A stretch of 64,000 bases of DNA, from NCBI GenBank assembly GCA_946800325.1, contig OX326961.1, forward strand, positions 15,932,215-15,996,214. Direction: 5' to 3'. The notes under the pieces are model-generated. The model did no database searches and was not told where the DNA came from. It saw only the letters and a program-made list of their open reading frames with translations. The stretch comes from Luzula sylvatica. Lineage: Eukaryota > Streptophyta > Magnoliopsida > Poales > Juncaceae. A program made the position numbers and the translations under genes. This document shows, one piece after another, positions 36,832-46,953 of the stretch (positions are counted from its first letter, which is position 1; each line of letters begins with the position of its first letter).

Positions 36832-37192
36832 ATAATAGTAATTATTATTATTATAATAATAACAATTATTATTATTATAATAATAATAGTAATTATTATT
36901 CTTATTTTTATATTATAATAATAATAATTATTATTATCATTATTATTTTTTTAATAATAATAATTATTGTTATAATAATAATACTATTATTATTATTATT
37001 AACGAGGGCAATTTGGTCTAAATATTTCGCTAATCCGCGGAATAGAGCTATTCCATCTCAAACATGGAATAGAGATAATCATCTTTTCCATATTTTTATT
37101 CCATGCTATTCCACTCTTGTTCGGCTGGAATAGAGTGGATTAACTCATTTATTCCTCTATTCCACTCTATTCCACCCTTGCCGAACAGGCCC
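36142..37192. mobile_element. PIF/Harbinger (Tourist-like) element with expanded ATT core
   Basis: The 1051-bp element begins GGGCCCGTTCGGCAAGGGGT and ends ACCCTTGCCGAACAGGCCC, with GGAATAGAGGAATAG words inside both ends. The flanking TAA at 36139-36141 and 37193-37195 is the 3-bp duplication of the PIF/Harbinger group. About 600 bp in the middle (36360-37000) is imperfect ATT/AAT repeat, read by frame finders as poly-isoleucine. It lies at the edge of the first segmental duplication copy. Confidence 0.78.
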
Positions 37193-37242
37193 TAAGTTTC
37201 TAAAAAAAAGGCAGGAATTAATGAAAATTGTAATAAGAAAAA

Positions 37243-37495
37243 GAGGCCATTTACCCTTCCCCCATAACCCATCACCACATCCTATATATCCCTAATTAAC
37301 ACACTTAATTAACTGATAATTAACAAATTAATAATTAATTAATATATATTTAACATACACATGAATTAACAATTAATAATTAATATTAATTTATCGTTAA
37401 TCGAGTGTCTGTTGTTAATTATCAGTTAATTAAATGTGTTAATTAGGGATATAGAGGATGTGATGATGGGTTCTTGGGGAAGGATAAATTTTCCC
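37243..37495. mobile_element. Mutator-like foldback MITE with 9-bp target duplication
   Basis: A 253-bp element whose halves are near-perfect reverse complements (AACCCATCACCACATCCTAT against ATAGAGGATGTGATGATGGG; CCCTAATTAACACA; TTAACTGATAATTAAC). TAAGAAAAA flanks both sides (37234-37242 and 37496-37504). The target is A-rich, so the duplication is less decisive than a mixed sequence, but the ends agree with it. Confidence 0.7.
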
Positions 37496-38639
37496 TAAGA
37501 AAAAATACATTGGCGGGCCTCGACTGTTATTTGTAAAAAAATTTGGGGGAGGGGGGATAAAAAATCATTTAAAATTACACTGCAAGTTGGGAGTGGCACA
37601 GTAGAATTTATAATGTTATACTGATAAAATATATTGTTTGACAAAAATCTTATACGGGAAGAGTATGCCCCGACCCTTCCGGACCCTACTAAGATCTGCC
37701 CATATTCGTGTATAGTCTTAACAATCAATGACGGATGTTCCGACCAATGCTTTGGTCGAAACATCCTCTAACAATTGACCATACCCCAACTCTATATCAT
37801 GTCCTCATCTCATCTCAACACTCTTGATGAGGTGGACAAAATGATTAGTTTGGTTGATTAACCTTTAAACTGGACTAATTATCAGACTAATTAGCGGAAA
37901 AGATGATTAGTTTGGTCGAAACTAATACCATCAGGTTTTAAAATGTCCAGACCTTTAAACTTAACTAATTAGCGGGTATTAAAAATCAGTTGTATTAATC
38001 CTTAATTAACTACGATTTTATTAATTCATAATAATTAACTTATAAAAGCGGGTTTTATAAACTCAGTCCATAAAAAGCCGAAAGAAGGATGAGGGTTTTA
38101 TAAACCTAGCCACTAAAAGAGAGAAATAATAATTACTCACTGATGTGCTTTTTGGTTTTTTTTGGGTCGGGATTTATAAAATCCGATGATTTTTTTGTTT
38201 TTTTTCGAGCCACTCCTTTTCTATAAATTCAAACATTTATTCGGAAATAATATAATTATAAATCATATTTATTTAATATTATTGTATCATAATTATAAAG
38301 TAAAAAAATATAATCTATTTTTTTATAAAAAATTAATATTATTATATTATTAATGTAATACCAATATAATTTCTTATTAAATAAAATTCGTTATTTTATG
38401 TATATATTTTATGTATATATTTTTTAATAATATTACATCAAATATTGTAATTAATATATTATATTATCAACATAAATATTATTTTTTAATATAAATTATA
38501 TTAATTTTCGAATATTATTCTTATAAAAAAAGATTTTCGGGCTAAAATAGTCAAAAATAAAATATTAAATAATATACAGATAATTATATAATATTAATAT
38601 TAATATTTAAATATATAATATAATATGATATTGAATAGT

Positions 38640-39210
38640 ACATATCTCGCTCGAAAAGTACAATCATGTAATTTAAGATTTTTTTTTTTTTATATTCATA
38701 TATCACAAATAATACTATAATATCATCATAAATATTTAAAATATTATAATATAATATTGAAGACTATATTTCCCGCTCAAATTACTATTTAATATGATAC
38801 AATATTAATATTAATATTAATAAAAATAATATAATATTATATTAAATAGTACATTTTCCGCTCAAAAAGTACTATGGAGTAGCACAAATTATTTTTTTAG
38901 TAATATATCACAATTAATCATATAATATCGAATAATACATTTCCCGCAAAAAAATATGTTAGTGGTGAAATTTGTCCATTGTGGTACCAAGCCATTTCCC
39001 GCTCAAAAAGACAATCATGTAAATGAAGATATTCTTTTAGTTTTTATAAAATTCCTATATCACAAAAATACTTTAATATTAATATATATAATATAATATA
39101 ATGTTAATATTAATATTAATAAAATAATATAATACAATAATATAATCAATATTGAATACTACATTTCCCCAAACCCTAAATCCAAAATGGGCCATTTCCC
39201 GCGGAAAAAG
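38640..39210. repeat. Degenerate repeat array with E2F-like TTTCCCGC motifs
   Basis: Several diverged units contain a variant of GAATA-TACATTTCCCGCTCAAAAAG followed by AT-rich sequence full of AATATTAATATTAAT. Exact TTTCCCGC occurs at 38769-38776, 38940-38947, 38995-39002 and 39195-39202, with a variant TTTTCCGC at 38854. TTTCCCGC fits the plant E2F consensus TTTSSCGC. The array lies 3' of F-box paralogue 2. Apart from this and the two elements named above, 36081-39240 holds only AT-rich sequence. Confidence 0.6.
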
Positions 39211-39240
39211 TTCTATCGAGTGTGCAAAATAATTTCTGTA

Positions 39241-40945
39241 ATAAATAGATGACAAGTGATACTGTGTAAATCAAGCAATTAAGAAAGATAATCAAAATTT
39301 AATCTCTTCGTTTAAACTCTTTTCTTTTTCTAAATTCAAACAAGAATATGAATTTCAACATCAGAGAACCTTATAATCAAGAATATTATAACAAGGCTCT
39401 CATTTAGTAACCAAGATATTACAATAAAACAGATCCTGCGAATTATCGTAAACTAGGAAAAAACCAATATGCGAGCATAGAATTGACGCGTTTCAATTTT
39501 TCGGTTCTACCTTTCGTGATATCATACCTACAAAGGTCGAAAGATACAGGGGGAGAGAAACACTTAGCACTGACAAAATAGATACTGTTCTTTTCCAATC
39601 CTGGAAAATTATTAACTCTGAGACAGAATCCAGTTCTAAAATTTAGGAATAATATTCTATCTTCTATGGTGTTAATCTTGACCCATTTATTATTGGCTAG
39701 AGCTCCTTCTTCATTGTTCAGTCTGAAGATGCCGAAACGATATTCCTTGACAGAATCGCACCATCTTTGGTTTCTACAAACTCCTATAAGCTCTCCAAAA
39801 CTCTCAATCAGGTAACTGAACCTGTTACATCACAAATATATATAATCAATATTTTTTTTTCTTTCTAAATTTATATTTTATACAATGCGAAGTGAATAAT
39901 ATTAATTATCGATGTACCTATGACGCATTGGGATGTCCAAAGGATGCGATAGACGATCCACCATGGCACCGGTGTTTAGTTCGAAAACTAATATCTCGTG
40001 TAATTTGTGGATGTAGTACAAACCGTTAAAATATGCGCACTCAAAATACAGAAATGGAACTCGTACGATCTTCCATTCTTTGTCACCAGGTTGACATATA
40101 AGTAAAAATAAATTTTGTCTTGCTCGCGATCGAATAATTATAGTGTTCGAGCTTTGGACTGGGTCCACTTCCATAAAGCGGGCACGTGGATACTTTCGAG
40201 GAAAAGGTGGAAGAGGATTTATTTTACCGGTAATTGGGTTTACGAGAAACATGGCATTCTTGGTCTCATCTAATAAGACCATATAATTGTACGTAATACC
40301 AACCAGTTGCATGTTCTCGACTTCTGGTAAATTAATACAAAAATCAGAACGATCGAGAGAGAGAAATTTTAAGCTTTTTGGTATGTGATGATCGTCTAAG
40401 AATACCCATGGTGGTCGTGCGAGCGGTGCGGGTGGCGATATCGCAGAGCACCAGTTTTTACAGACGGCACGGAGATGCATTATGTCGATAATGCCGGCAA
40501 GTTTAGTTGACGTGAGGCGAAGAATGTCTTCGGGAAGATCAGACCAATTATACCGAAGCTCAGAAGAAAGTGATCTACTGCTATTACTTTGAGAAATTTT
40601 GGGTTGATCTATTCTTGTTGACTGACAACACCCCATGATTAATGGAGCTTTTACTTCTATTGGATATGGTTTAACTTTAGATAAACACTGGATTTTAAAA
40701 AGACCCTTTTCTAGTGAGAGGACCGATAAAATAGTGTCTATCTGGATACTTCTAAATTAAGAATGATAAATATACTAATAATGAATTTGTAAAGATCATG
40801 ATGCGCTCCTTACTAGTTTTCTAGAATTTTAAGAAAAAAGTGGGTGTAACGGTATAACAAAATAACCTTGTATTGACTGGAAATGAAAAATACATAGATC
40901 ATAACCTTTGCAACATGATTTGATATGCTATTTATAGAAGAGTAT
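39241..40945. repeat. Segmental duplication, copy 2 (contains F-box gene 2)
   Basis: Counterpart of 34421-36080. The homology includes about 200 bp of 3' flank and several hundred bp of 5' flank, so the duplication was at DNA level rather than by retrotransposition; both copies also keep the intron. Confidence 0.85.
39443..40636 (-). CDS. F-box protein with DUF295 (SKIP23-like), paralogue 2
   Basis: Tandem paralogue of the gene at 34595-35759, about 365 residues, exons 39918-40636 and 39443-39821. It starts MGCCQSTRIDQPK and keeps the F-box (YNWSDLPEDILRLTSTKL, HLRAVCKNWCSAI), the central DUF295 block (MVLLDETKNAMFLVNPITGK, PPFPRKYPRARFMEV) and the C-terminal exon. Relative to paralogue 1 it has small in-frame insertions, for example four extra residues before PPWVFLDD and QNLF in the RSRARQNLFLLICQPGD region, and lacks the 12-bp acceptor duplication. 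Frames are intact in both, and many differences are conservative, so both may be active. The MGCC start with serine at position 6 is kept. Confidence 0.88.
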
Positions 40946-42190
40946 AGAAGAGGGCATATATGTTGTCCCAAAAAAGTGAGATAAACCTCCTCAATGACCA
41001 TCACGTTAATTAGATTAATGATTAATTGAATTGAAAATTTAATTTTAATAAAATGTGATAGGTGCATTGCAATTAACAAACATAAAAAGTAACAAAAAAA
41101 TAATTTTAATTAAGATTATCATAGGTAAGAACCGATTAACACACCGTCGATGATGTCATTGAGAATATTTATCTCACTTTTGTGCGAACAAATATAATTT
41201 CCTTTTAAAGAATAGGAACCCTTGCTAACATAAATGTTTATCAGAAGAGTAGCGATGCATATCCCCTAATACTCTCCCCCACAATTATTGATCACATGAC
41301 ATAATTTTTAAAATTTGATTTTACAACTTAATTTATGATTTGACATCCTAATTTTATGGTTTAAATATGTTAATTTATGCTTTAACATTTCATTCAAGTC
41401 GCAAATCATATATTAATGTATTAAAAATTAAGGTATTAAATCATATTCACGCCATCAAGAATTGTGGGGGAGAGTACTAGGAGATGTCAAACATTTTCCT
41501 TATCACAACAGTATAACAAAATATAATTTCTCTAACAAAATATAACGGGAAATTGTACTGTAGGACCTTCTTTATTTTGGGCGGATGAGATTAAATCAGG
41601 GAAACTAATAAATGATGCAATTCAATTTGCTGAAGAAAATACAATTTTGGATCAACAATAAAAGTATACACATAAAGATATATGAACATGAATGTTCATG
41701 GATTTAATTAAGTACATAATATGATTATGTAAAGTTAAGTTCCAGAAATTGGTTCGTTCGAACGAACCGTAGGGCCCGTGATTGGAAATTTTTGGAGCAA
41801 AGTAAAAAGATAACTTTGTTCTTGTTATTTAAGTGTGTTAACTAAAAAAAGTAAGAATTTTATTTTGCCCCAAAATTTTCCCATCTCTTCGATATATTAT
41901 AATAGATAAATTTAAATAGTATGATAATTTAAAAAATACATAATTAATAATCAATTAGTACTTATTTAAATTTATTAATTGAAATGAACTTTTATTGTAT
42001 ATTAATTAATTTTTAATTATATAATATGTGTTAGTTAATTATCATGTTAATTAAATATATACCAACTAATGAGTAGTGAATATGGAGGTAAAATTAGGAG
42101 ATTAGTTGATATCTAATTTTTTGCTGATTTCAAATTCGTCCTTAACTGTATAATTAATCTAATCAAACGAGTTGATTTTTAAAATCAGTT
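40946..42190. other. Gene-free stretch between F-box gene 2 and the Copia fragment
   Basis: AT-rich sequence with no supported gene. A piece near 41499 (GTATAACAAAATATAATT) resembles the far flank of the segmental duplication, hinting at a longer, interrupted copy. Confidence 0.5.
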
Positions 42191-42213
42191 GGTACCGGGT
42201 TTTTTAAATTCGG

Positions 42214-43318
42214 TTGGGGTTAATCAACTCTCCGTCAAATTACTTGGTATGGTCCAATCAAATCCGGGGCTTGATTGGTGGTTACGGTCTCACCGATTTT
42301 CTTGAAGGCAACGACATTCCACCCAAATTGCTTCAACAAGAGGCGCAATTTAAGACCAATCCCGCATATCTCGCATGGCTCCAACAAGATCTTTTCTTGC
42401 TTGGATGGATTCAATCCACCATGGCCGAAAATTGTAACACTCAAGTGTTGAATTGCGAAACTACCGCTCAAGTGTGGTCTCAATTGAAGGCACTCTACAA
42501 TACAACCACCAATACAACCACCACCGGTCATCTCCTTGAACTATACTCCAAGCTCCCCACTGGCAAGGAGGGATCCAAATCGTGCGCGGAGTTTTATCGA
42601 GAGATGAAAAGTCACGCCGATCGACTCGCCACTCTTGGTTTTGCAGTGCCGGACTTCTTGGTTCCGCTTTCCATCTTGCGAGGTCTAGGTCATGAATTTG
42701 ATGGCTTTGTGTCCGCCTTAATGACGAGACCTATTCTGCCTACTCTCACAGAGCTCTACGGTCCCCTGCTAAGTCAAGAACAAAGGATCCTCGAGCTTCT
42801 CCCTGGCGACGACTCCACGCACGGAACATCGCTCATAGCGTCAAAGGGAAGTATGGCGACCACCTCCAGTGCGCACTAGCATCCTTCTTCTCCTGTCGAG
42901 CCAGCTCCAGGGGCTATGATGCATGCTATGGTCCAGATTTTAGCAGGCCAATCTCAGTCATCAAATACCCAAGGTATTATTTCTTCAAATGGATTGGTTT
43001 CTAATCCCTTTTTTGATCCAAATTCTTACATGGGTCAACATACGGGCCAAGGACATGAAGCCTACAAACCGATGATAGAAGCCTTTGCCGCGCAATACTC
43101 AAAAAATCAAAATGTGCGAAATAAAAATCGAAGCAAAAATCGAGGCGCCAAAAGCACCTCCAACGAACCAACTAAAACGTGTCAATATTGTGGCAAACCG
43201 AACCACGAAGTTTCGGAGTGCTACAAGCTTCAAAAACTTCTCAAAAGGGTGCAAGCGAATATTGCCGAACACTCGCTTCCGGCCTCTTCCGATGGTTGGT
43301 ACCTCGATTCGGGTGCAA
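42214..43318 (+). pseudogene. Copia retrotransposon gag and start of protease, broken
   Basis: Retroelement coding remnant. The gag part (UBN2/retrotran_gag_2 type) shows NYLVWSNQIRGLIGGYGL, AYLAWLQQDLFLLGWIQSTM, AQVWSQLKALY and SCAEFYREMKSHADRLATLG. An in-frame TAG at 42877-42879 interrupts it, after which the same frame continues through a basic stretch to a zinc knuckle, CQYCGKPNHEVSECYK (C-X2-C-X4-H-X4-C). The protease start WYLDSGAN follows. The N-terminus is cut before the usual start. The frame then runs straight into LTR sequence at about 43315, so the rest of protease, integrase and reverse transcriptase are missing. Confidence 0.9.
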
Positions 43319-43379
43319 ATCAATATACTCTCTTCTATTTACTTTGTCTTGAATTTTATCATGGTATCAAGAGCAAGGT
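43315..43379 (+). mobile_element. LTR 3' end plus primer-binding site, plus orientation
   Basis: 43315-43361 repeats the last 47 bases of the LTR at 43686-43866 in opposite orientation and ends in CA. It is followed by TGGTATCAAGAGCAAGG, close to the plant initiator-Met tRNA primer-binding site TGGTATCAGAGC. The junction with the gag-protease frame falls in a CAAATCA shared by both sequences. Confidence 0.75.
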
Positions 43380-43685
43380 TCTAGATTTCCATTCAAGACT
43401 TGAATCAAGCAAGAGACAAGCACGAACGGAGCCTCTCTTAACGATTCTTGGTGATCTTGGTCTCGGCCTCTCTCGGCAAGACTTCACCACTTCTCGACGT
43501 GTCTCCACTCCTCTGCCACATCCTCTTCTTCTTGACGGATCTATACGCGCCATTCTTGGAGCAAGGGAGGATAGAAGCATTTCCTCAAACACTTTCAAGA
43601 CGCAAACATTTCCTCGAACACCTCCAAGACGCAAACATTTCCTCGAACACTTCCAAGACACTCTTCTTTGTAAGCTCTGATACCA

Positions 43686-43866
43686 TGATAGAATTCAAGA
43701 CAAAGTAAATAAAAGAGAATATATTGATTTGTGTGTTTAATTACAATGGTATGAGACTTTTTTATAATGTTGTCCCTTTACCTAATATTTTACAATAATC
43801 TCTATAATTAGGCTACCTACCACATATACATCATGCTTACATAACACTAATTAGGTATACCTAACA
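43686..43866 (-). mobile_element. Copia-type LTR (181 bp), minus orientation
   Basis: Read on the minus strand it starts TGTTAGGTATACC and ends GAATTCTATCA, the TG...CA form of an LTR. Directly beyond its inner end is TGGTATCAGAGC, the primer-binding site. The short leader between the two opposed LTR ends (43380-43670) holds three copies of an 18-22-bp repeat with CATTTCCTCGAACAC. The outer end abuts a BTB-domain coding fragment. Confidence 0.82.
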
Positions 43867-43867
43867 C

Positions 43868-44397
43868 CTCCAATAAGCAAAGAGGGTGTTGATGTATTTT
43901 TCGAAGTAAATGGCGAAATTTTCACTGCTCATAGGTGTATACTTGCTGCGAGATCACCTGTTTTCAAAGCACAACTTTTCGGTGAGACGAATGTGATGAG
44001 GGGAGGTAAAATAAAGGTAATGGAGATGGAAGCTCCTGTTTTCAAGGCCATGCTACATTTTATTTACACAGATTCTTTGCCGGAGTCCATATCTAGTAAC
44101 AGTAATTCGATTGCGATTACTCAGCGTTTACTAGTAGCTGCTGATAGATATGGTTTAGGAAGGTAGAAAATGCTTTGTGCAGATTTGTTGGATAAGAATG
44201 TCGAAAAGTCGAATATAGCAACTACTTTGGCTTTTGCTGTGAGGCATTGGTGCGCAGAACTTAAAGATGCTTATCTTCAATTTGTCGTTGCGTCGATGAA
44301 TCTCAGTGATTTTATGATTGCCGATGGATTTGATTATTTGATTCGAATTTGTCCTTCGATTTTGAAGGACCTTCGCGATAAAATAGGTAGCAGTTGA
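43868..44397 (+). pseudogene. MATH-BTB (BPM-like) gene fragment, LTR-disrupted
   Basis: BTB/POZ half of a plant BPM protein, an adaptor for CUL3 ubiquitin ligases. Readable blocks: GVDVFFEVNGEIFTAHRCIL, AARSPVFKAQLFGE, MEAPVFKAMLHFIYTDSLPE, RLLVAADRYGL; then, after an in-frame TAG at 44164-44166, DLLDKNVEKSNIATTLAFAV, DGFDYLIRICPSILKDL and a final TGA. BPM proteins have about 400 residues with a MATH domain first; none is visible here. The coding sequence begins right at the LTR border, so the retrotransposon probably inserted in or recombined with the gene. The stop sits where BPM proteins have a conserved helix (YxLERL), so function is unlikely. Confidence 0.85.
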
Positions 44398-46511
44398 ATA
44401 GTTATTAGTATTGGTTAAAAGTTAAGATCGTATCTGATGAATGTTTCCTTTTGATGTATGGCATGTTAGTATTATCAATCTTGTTCTTTTTTAAAGTATT
44501 TTGTATTTGTGTTTGTAATTTGAATGCAAATTATTTCCATGAGTTTCTTTCTTCGGAAATTTTTAAATGGTGCCACTGTTGCACATTGAATTTTTTATGC
44601 TTTGAATTTTTCGCTTCAGTTTGTTGTGCTGTTGATTTTTGTTTGATTCGTCTTCAATCTGTGCATGATTTAGTGCAGTTTTCAATCTGTCTCAGCGATC
44701 TTGACTCTATTGGTACAAACTGCGATTCGTTTGTGATTTTAACTTGTTAAGGTACTTTTTCCATTTTGTAAATATTCTCTAATTAGTGAACAATTGATAT
44801 TGGAATGTATGGTTTTTTTTGGCTGAAATTTGATGATTACAAACTCGATTCAAGTAACCCTGGTGCCCCTGCATACCGAGAAATATCATGTATACCCCTA
44901 TACATATAAGAAATATCAGGTGAGTCCAATAATCCTATAAAAACCTAAGTAATACCATGTATGTGTACATGTCTCCTATACGTAATTACATATTTTTTTC
45001 ATATTTATTTTCAGCAAAGCCGGACAGTTTTTGCAGCAAGTTTTGCTCTTCTAAAAGTATTTAATGGCATTTCTAATCCTTTGTGTTTAATGGCATTAAA
45101 TACTCTTAAGATAACAAATATTCCAATTTAACATAATTTAATTTTACAACTAATTCTCAATGGATGATCTTTCTAGAGAGGTATCTTAATCCTTTGTGTT
45201 TTGTGTGGGCCCATATAAGATCATCAATAGTTCTTAATATTTATCATTAAATATAATATCAATCAGCGACATATGGAATAGAGGAATAATGGAAGAGAGA
45301 CTAGTCAACAATTATATTTTATTCCACGTATGTTCGGCACATCAATGGAAGAAGAAGATGTAATAAACTAATACAAAATAATAAAATGACCAAAATATCC
45401 TCAATTTTTGATCAAAGTTGCTCATGTATGTAATTACATTACAAAATATAATTAGTTAAATAACTAGTTAAATAGTAAAAAAATACAATTAAAAATATTA
45501 CATAAATTTTAAATACAGAAACTTTTTTTTTTAATATTATAACATTATTTACAAATTCTAAAAAGTAAATAAGAAGAGGAAAAAAAATGTATCAATGTTA
45601 TTTGTAGACTAATATTAAACCGATTAGAATAGAAGAAGAATTAAAAAGGAAATTGGTACTACCCACTATTACCTACCGAGTAAACAATCCAATTTCAATA
45701 ACCATGCAATAGTTTGATGTGAAAATAATCAGAATTGAAAAACATGCAACAATACAATTTTAGTAATAATAAAATAATACATGTGAGTTTATATCATATC
45801 TAATTATCAATCATTTTATTTAACAATCAATTAAGATCATAAAACTAAAAAAAAAATCAATTAAGATCATAATTAATTTGCATTAAAAACTAGTCTAATT
45901 GGAATCCAATTCAGCAACAACAAATTCAATCTTAACAAAATAGAGAAACAAACCAATTCAATCTTGATTCTTAATATCTAATTTGCAGAAAACCTAAATT
46001 AGTGAAACAAAACAATTTGTTGCTTCTCTCGCACTAAAAAAAAAATATGATGTGAAGAAATTAACAAAATTGACAAATTTGCTGTTGGACAAATTGCTGT
46101 GAAAGATATAAATTTCAAACACAAGAAATATATATTTTTTTTGCGAAAAATACATGACAAATATATAGATAACAAACTCCGTTGCTATTGGAGAAATCTT
46201 CTGTATGTGAAGAAATGAGAGAACTCATTTTTTGCTCCATCTCTTTCTCTCCCTCAGAGTCGTTTCTTTCGTACTCAAAAATATATTTCTCTTAATCTGT
46301 CCGTAAAAGAATTTGCGAGATATCAAAAAGAGATTTGAAACATTCCGTTTATTATTAAATGTCATTTACAAGCAAATTGACAGTCATTTAATTTTCCAAA
46401 TGAAACCGAAACGGAGAATACAATGAGTTCTCTCATTCGTCTTTACATATACTTATAAGTCATAATCAGAAAAAGAAAAAAAAGGTTAAGAAATTTTTTT
46501 TGTGGCGTTTA
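44398..46511. other. Gene-free stretch
   Basis: Former 3' flank of the BTB fragment, then AT-rich sequence. Near 45268 a piece with TGGAATAGAGGAATAATGG and TTATTCCACGTATGTTCGGC looks like a scrap of the PIF/Harbinger-like family at 36142. No gene is supported; the frame at 44451-44750 has no family resemblance. Confidence 0.5.
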
Positions 46512-46953
46512 TTGCAAGAGCCAACATGACTAAATTGAGAGTGATTTCAATTTTATTTTATCAAATTACCGTTATACCCCTGTTAATGATGAATTGATGA
46601 TTAATATTTTTTACATTTATTTATTAATTTATCATTTTTCATAAATCATGCGAATAAAATCTTTCATATATAAAAAATATTTTTATTCTTAATTTTTTCA
46701 TCATACAAAAATAATTAAATTGTAACATGTCATATATATTTAAATATGAAAATTAATATATATTGGTTAGATTTGATTTTTTCATAATATTAGAAAAAAT
46801 ATTTTTGTATTATTCATGGAAGATATAAATAATAATATATAAATATAATAAATAACAATCATCAATTCATCATAAATAGGTGTATAATGATCATTTGATT
46901 AAAAAAATTTGAAATCGCTCTCTCAATTTAGTCATGTTAGTTTTTGCAATAGC
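46512..46953. mobile_element. MITE with inverted termini of about 95 bp
   Basis: The left arm starts TTATTGCAAGAGCCAACATG and continues ACTAAATTGAGAG, CAAATTACCGTTATACCCCT and GATGAATTGATGAT. The right arm is the reverse complement (ATCATCAATTCATCAT, CTCTCTCAATTTAGTCATG, TTTGCAATAG). No target duplication was found, so the superfamily is open. Confidence 0.65.

Noticed and set aside
36378..36832. Two long frames of almost pure isoleucine and leucine
   Set aside because: They read the ATT/AAT repeat inside the PIF/Harbinger-like element; every phase is equally open.
44451..44750. Cys/Phe-rich 99-residue frame after the BTB fragment
   Set aside because: Lies in the former 3' flank; composition reflects T-rich DNA.
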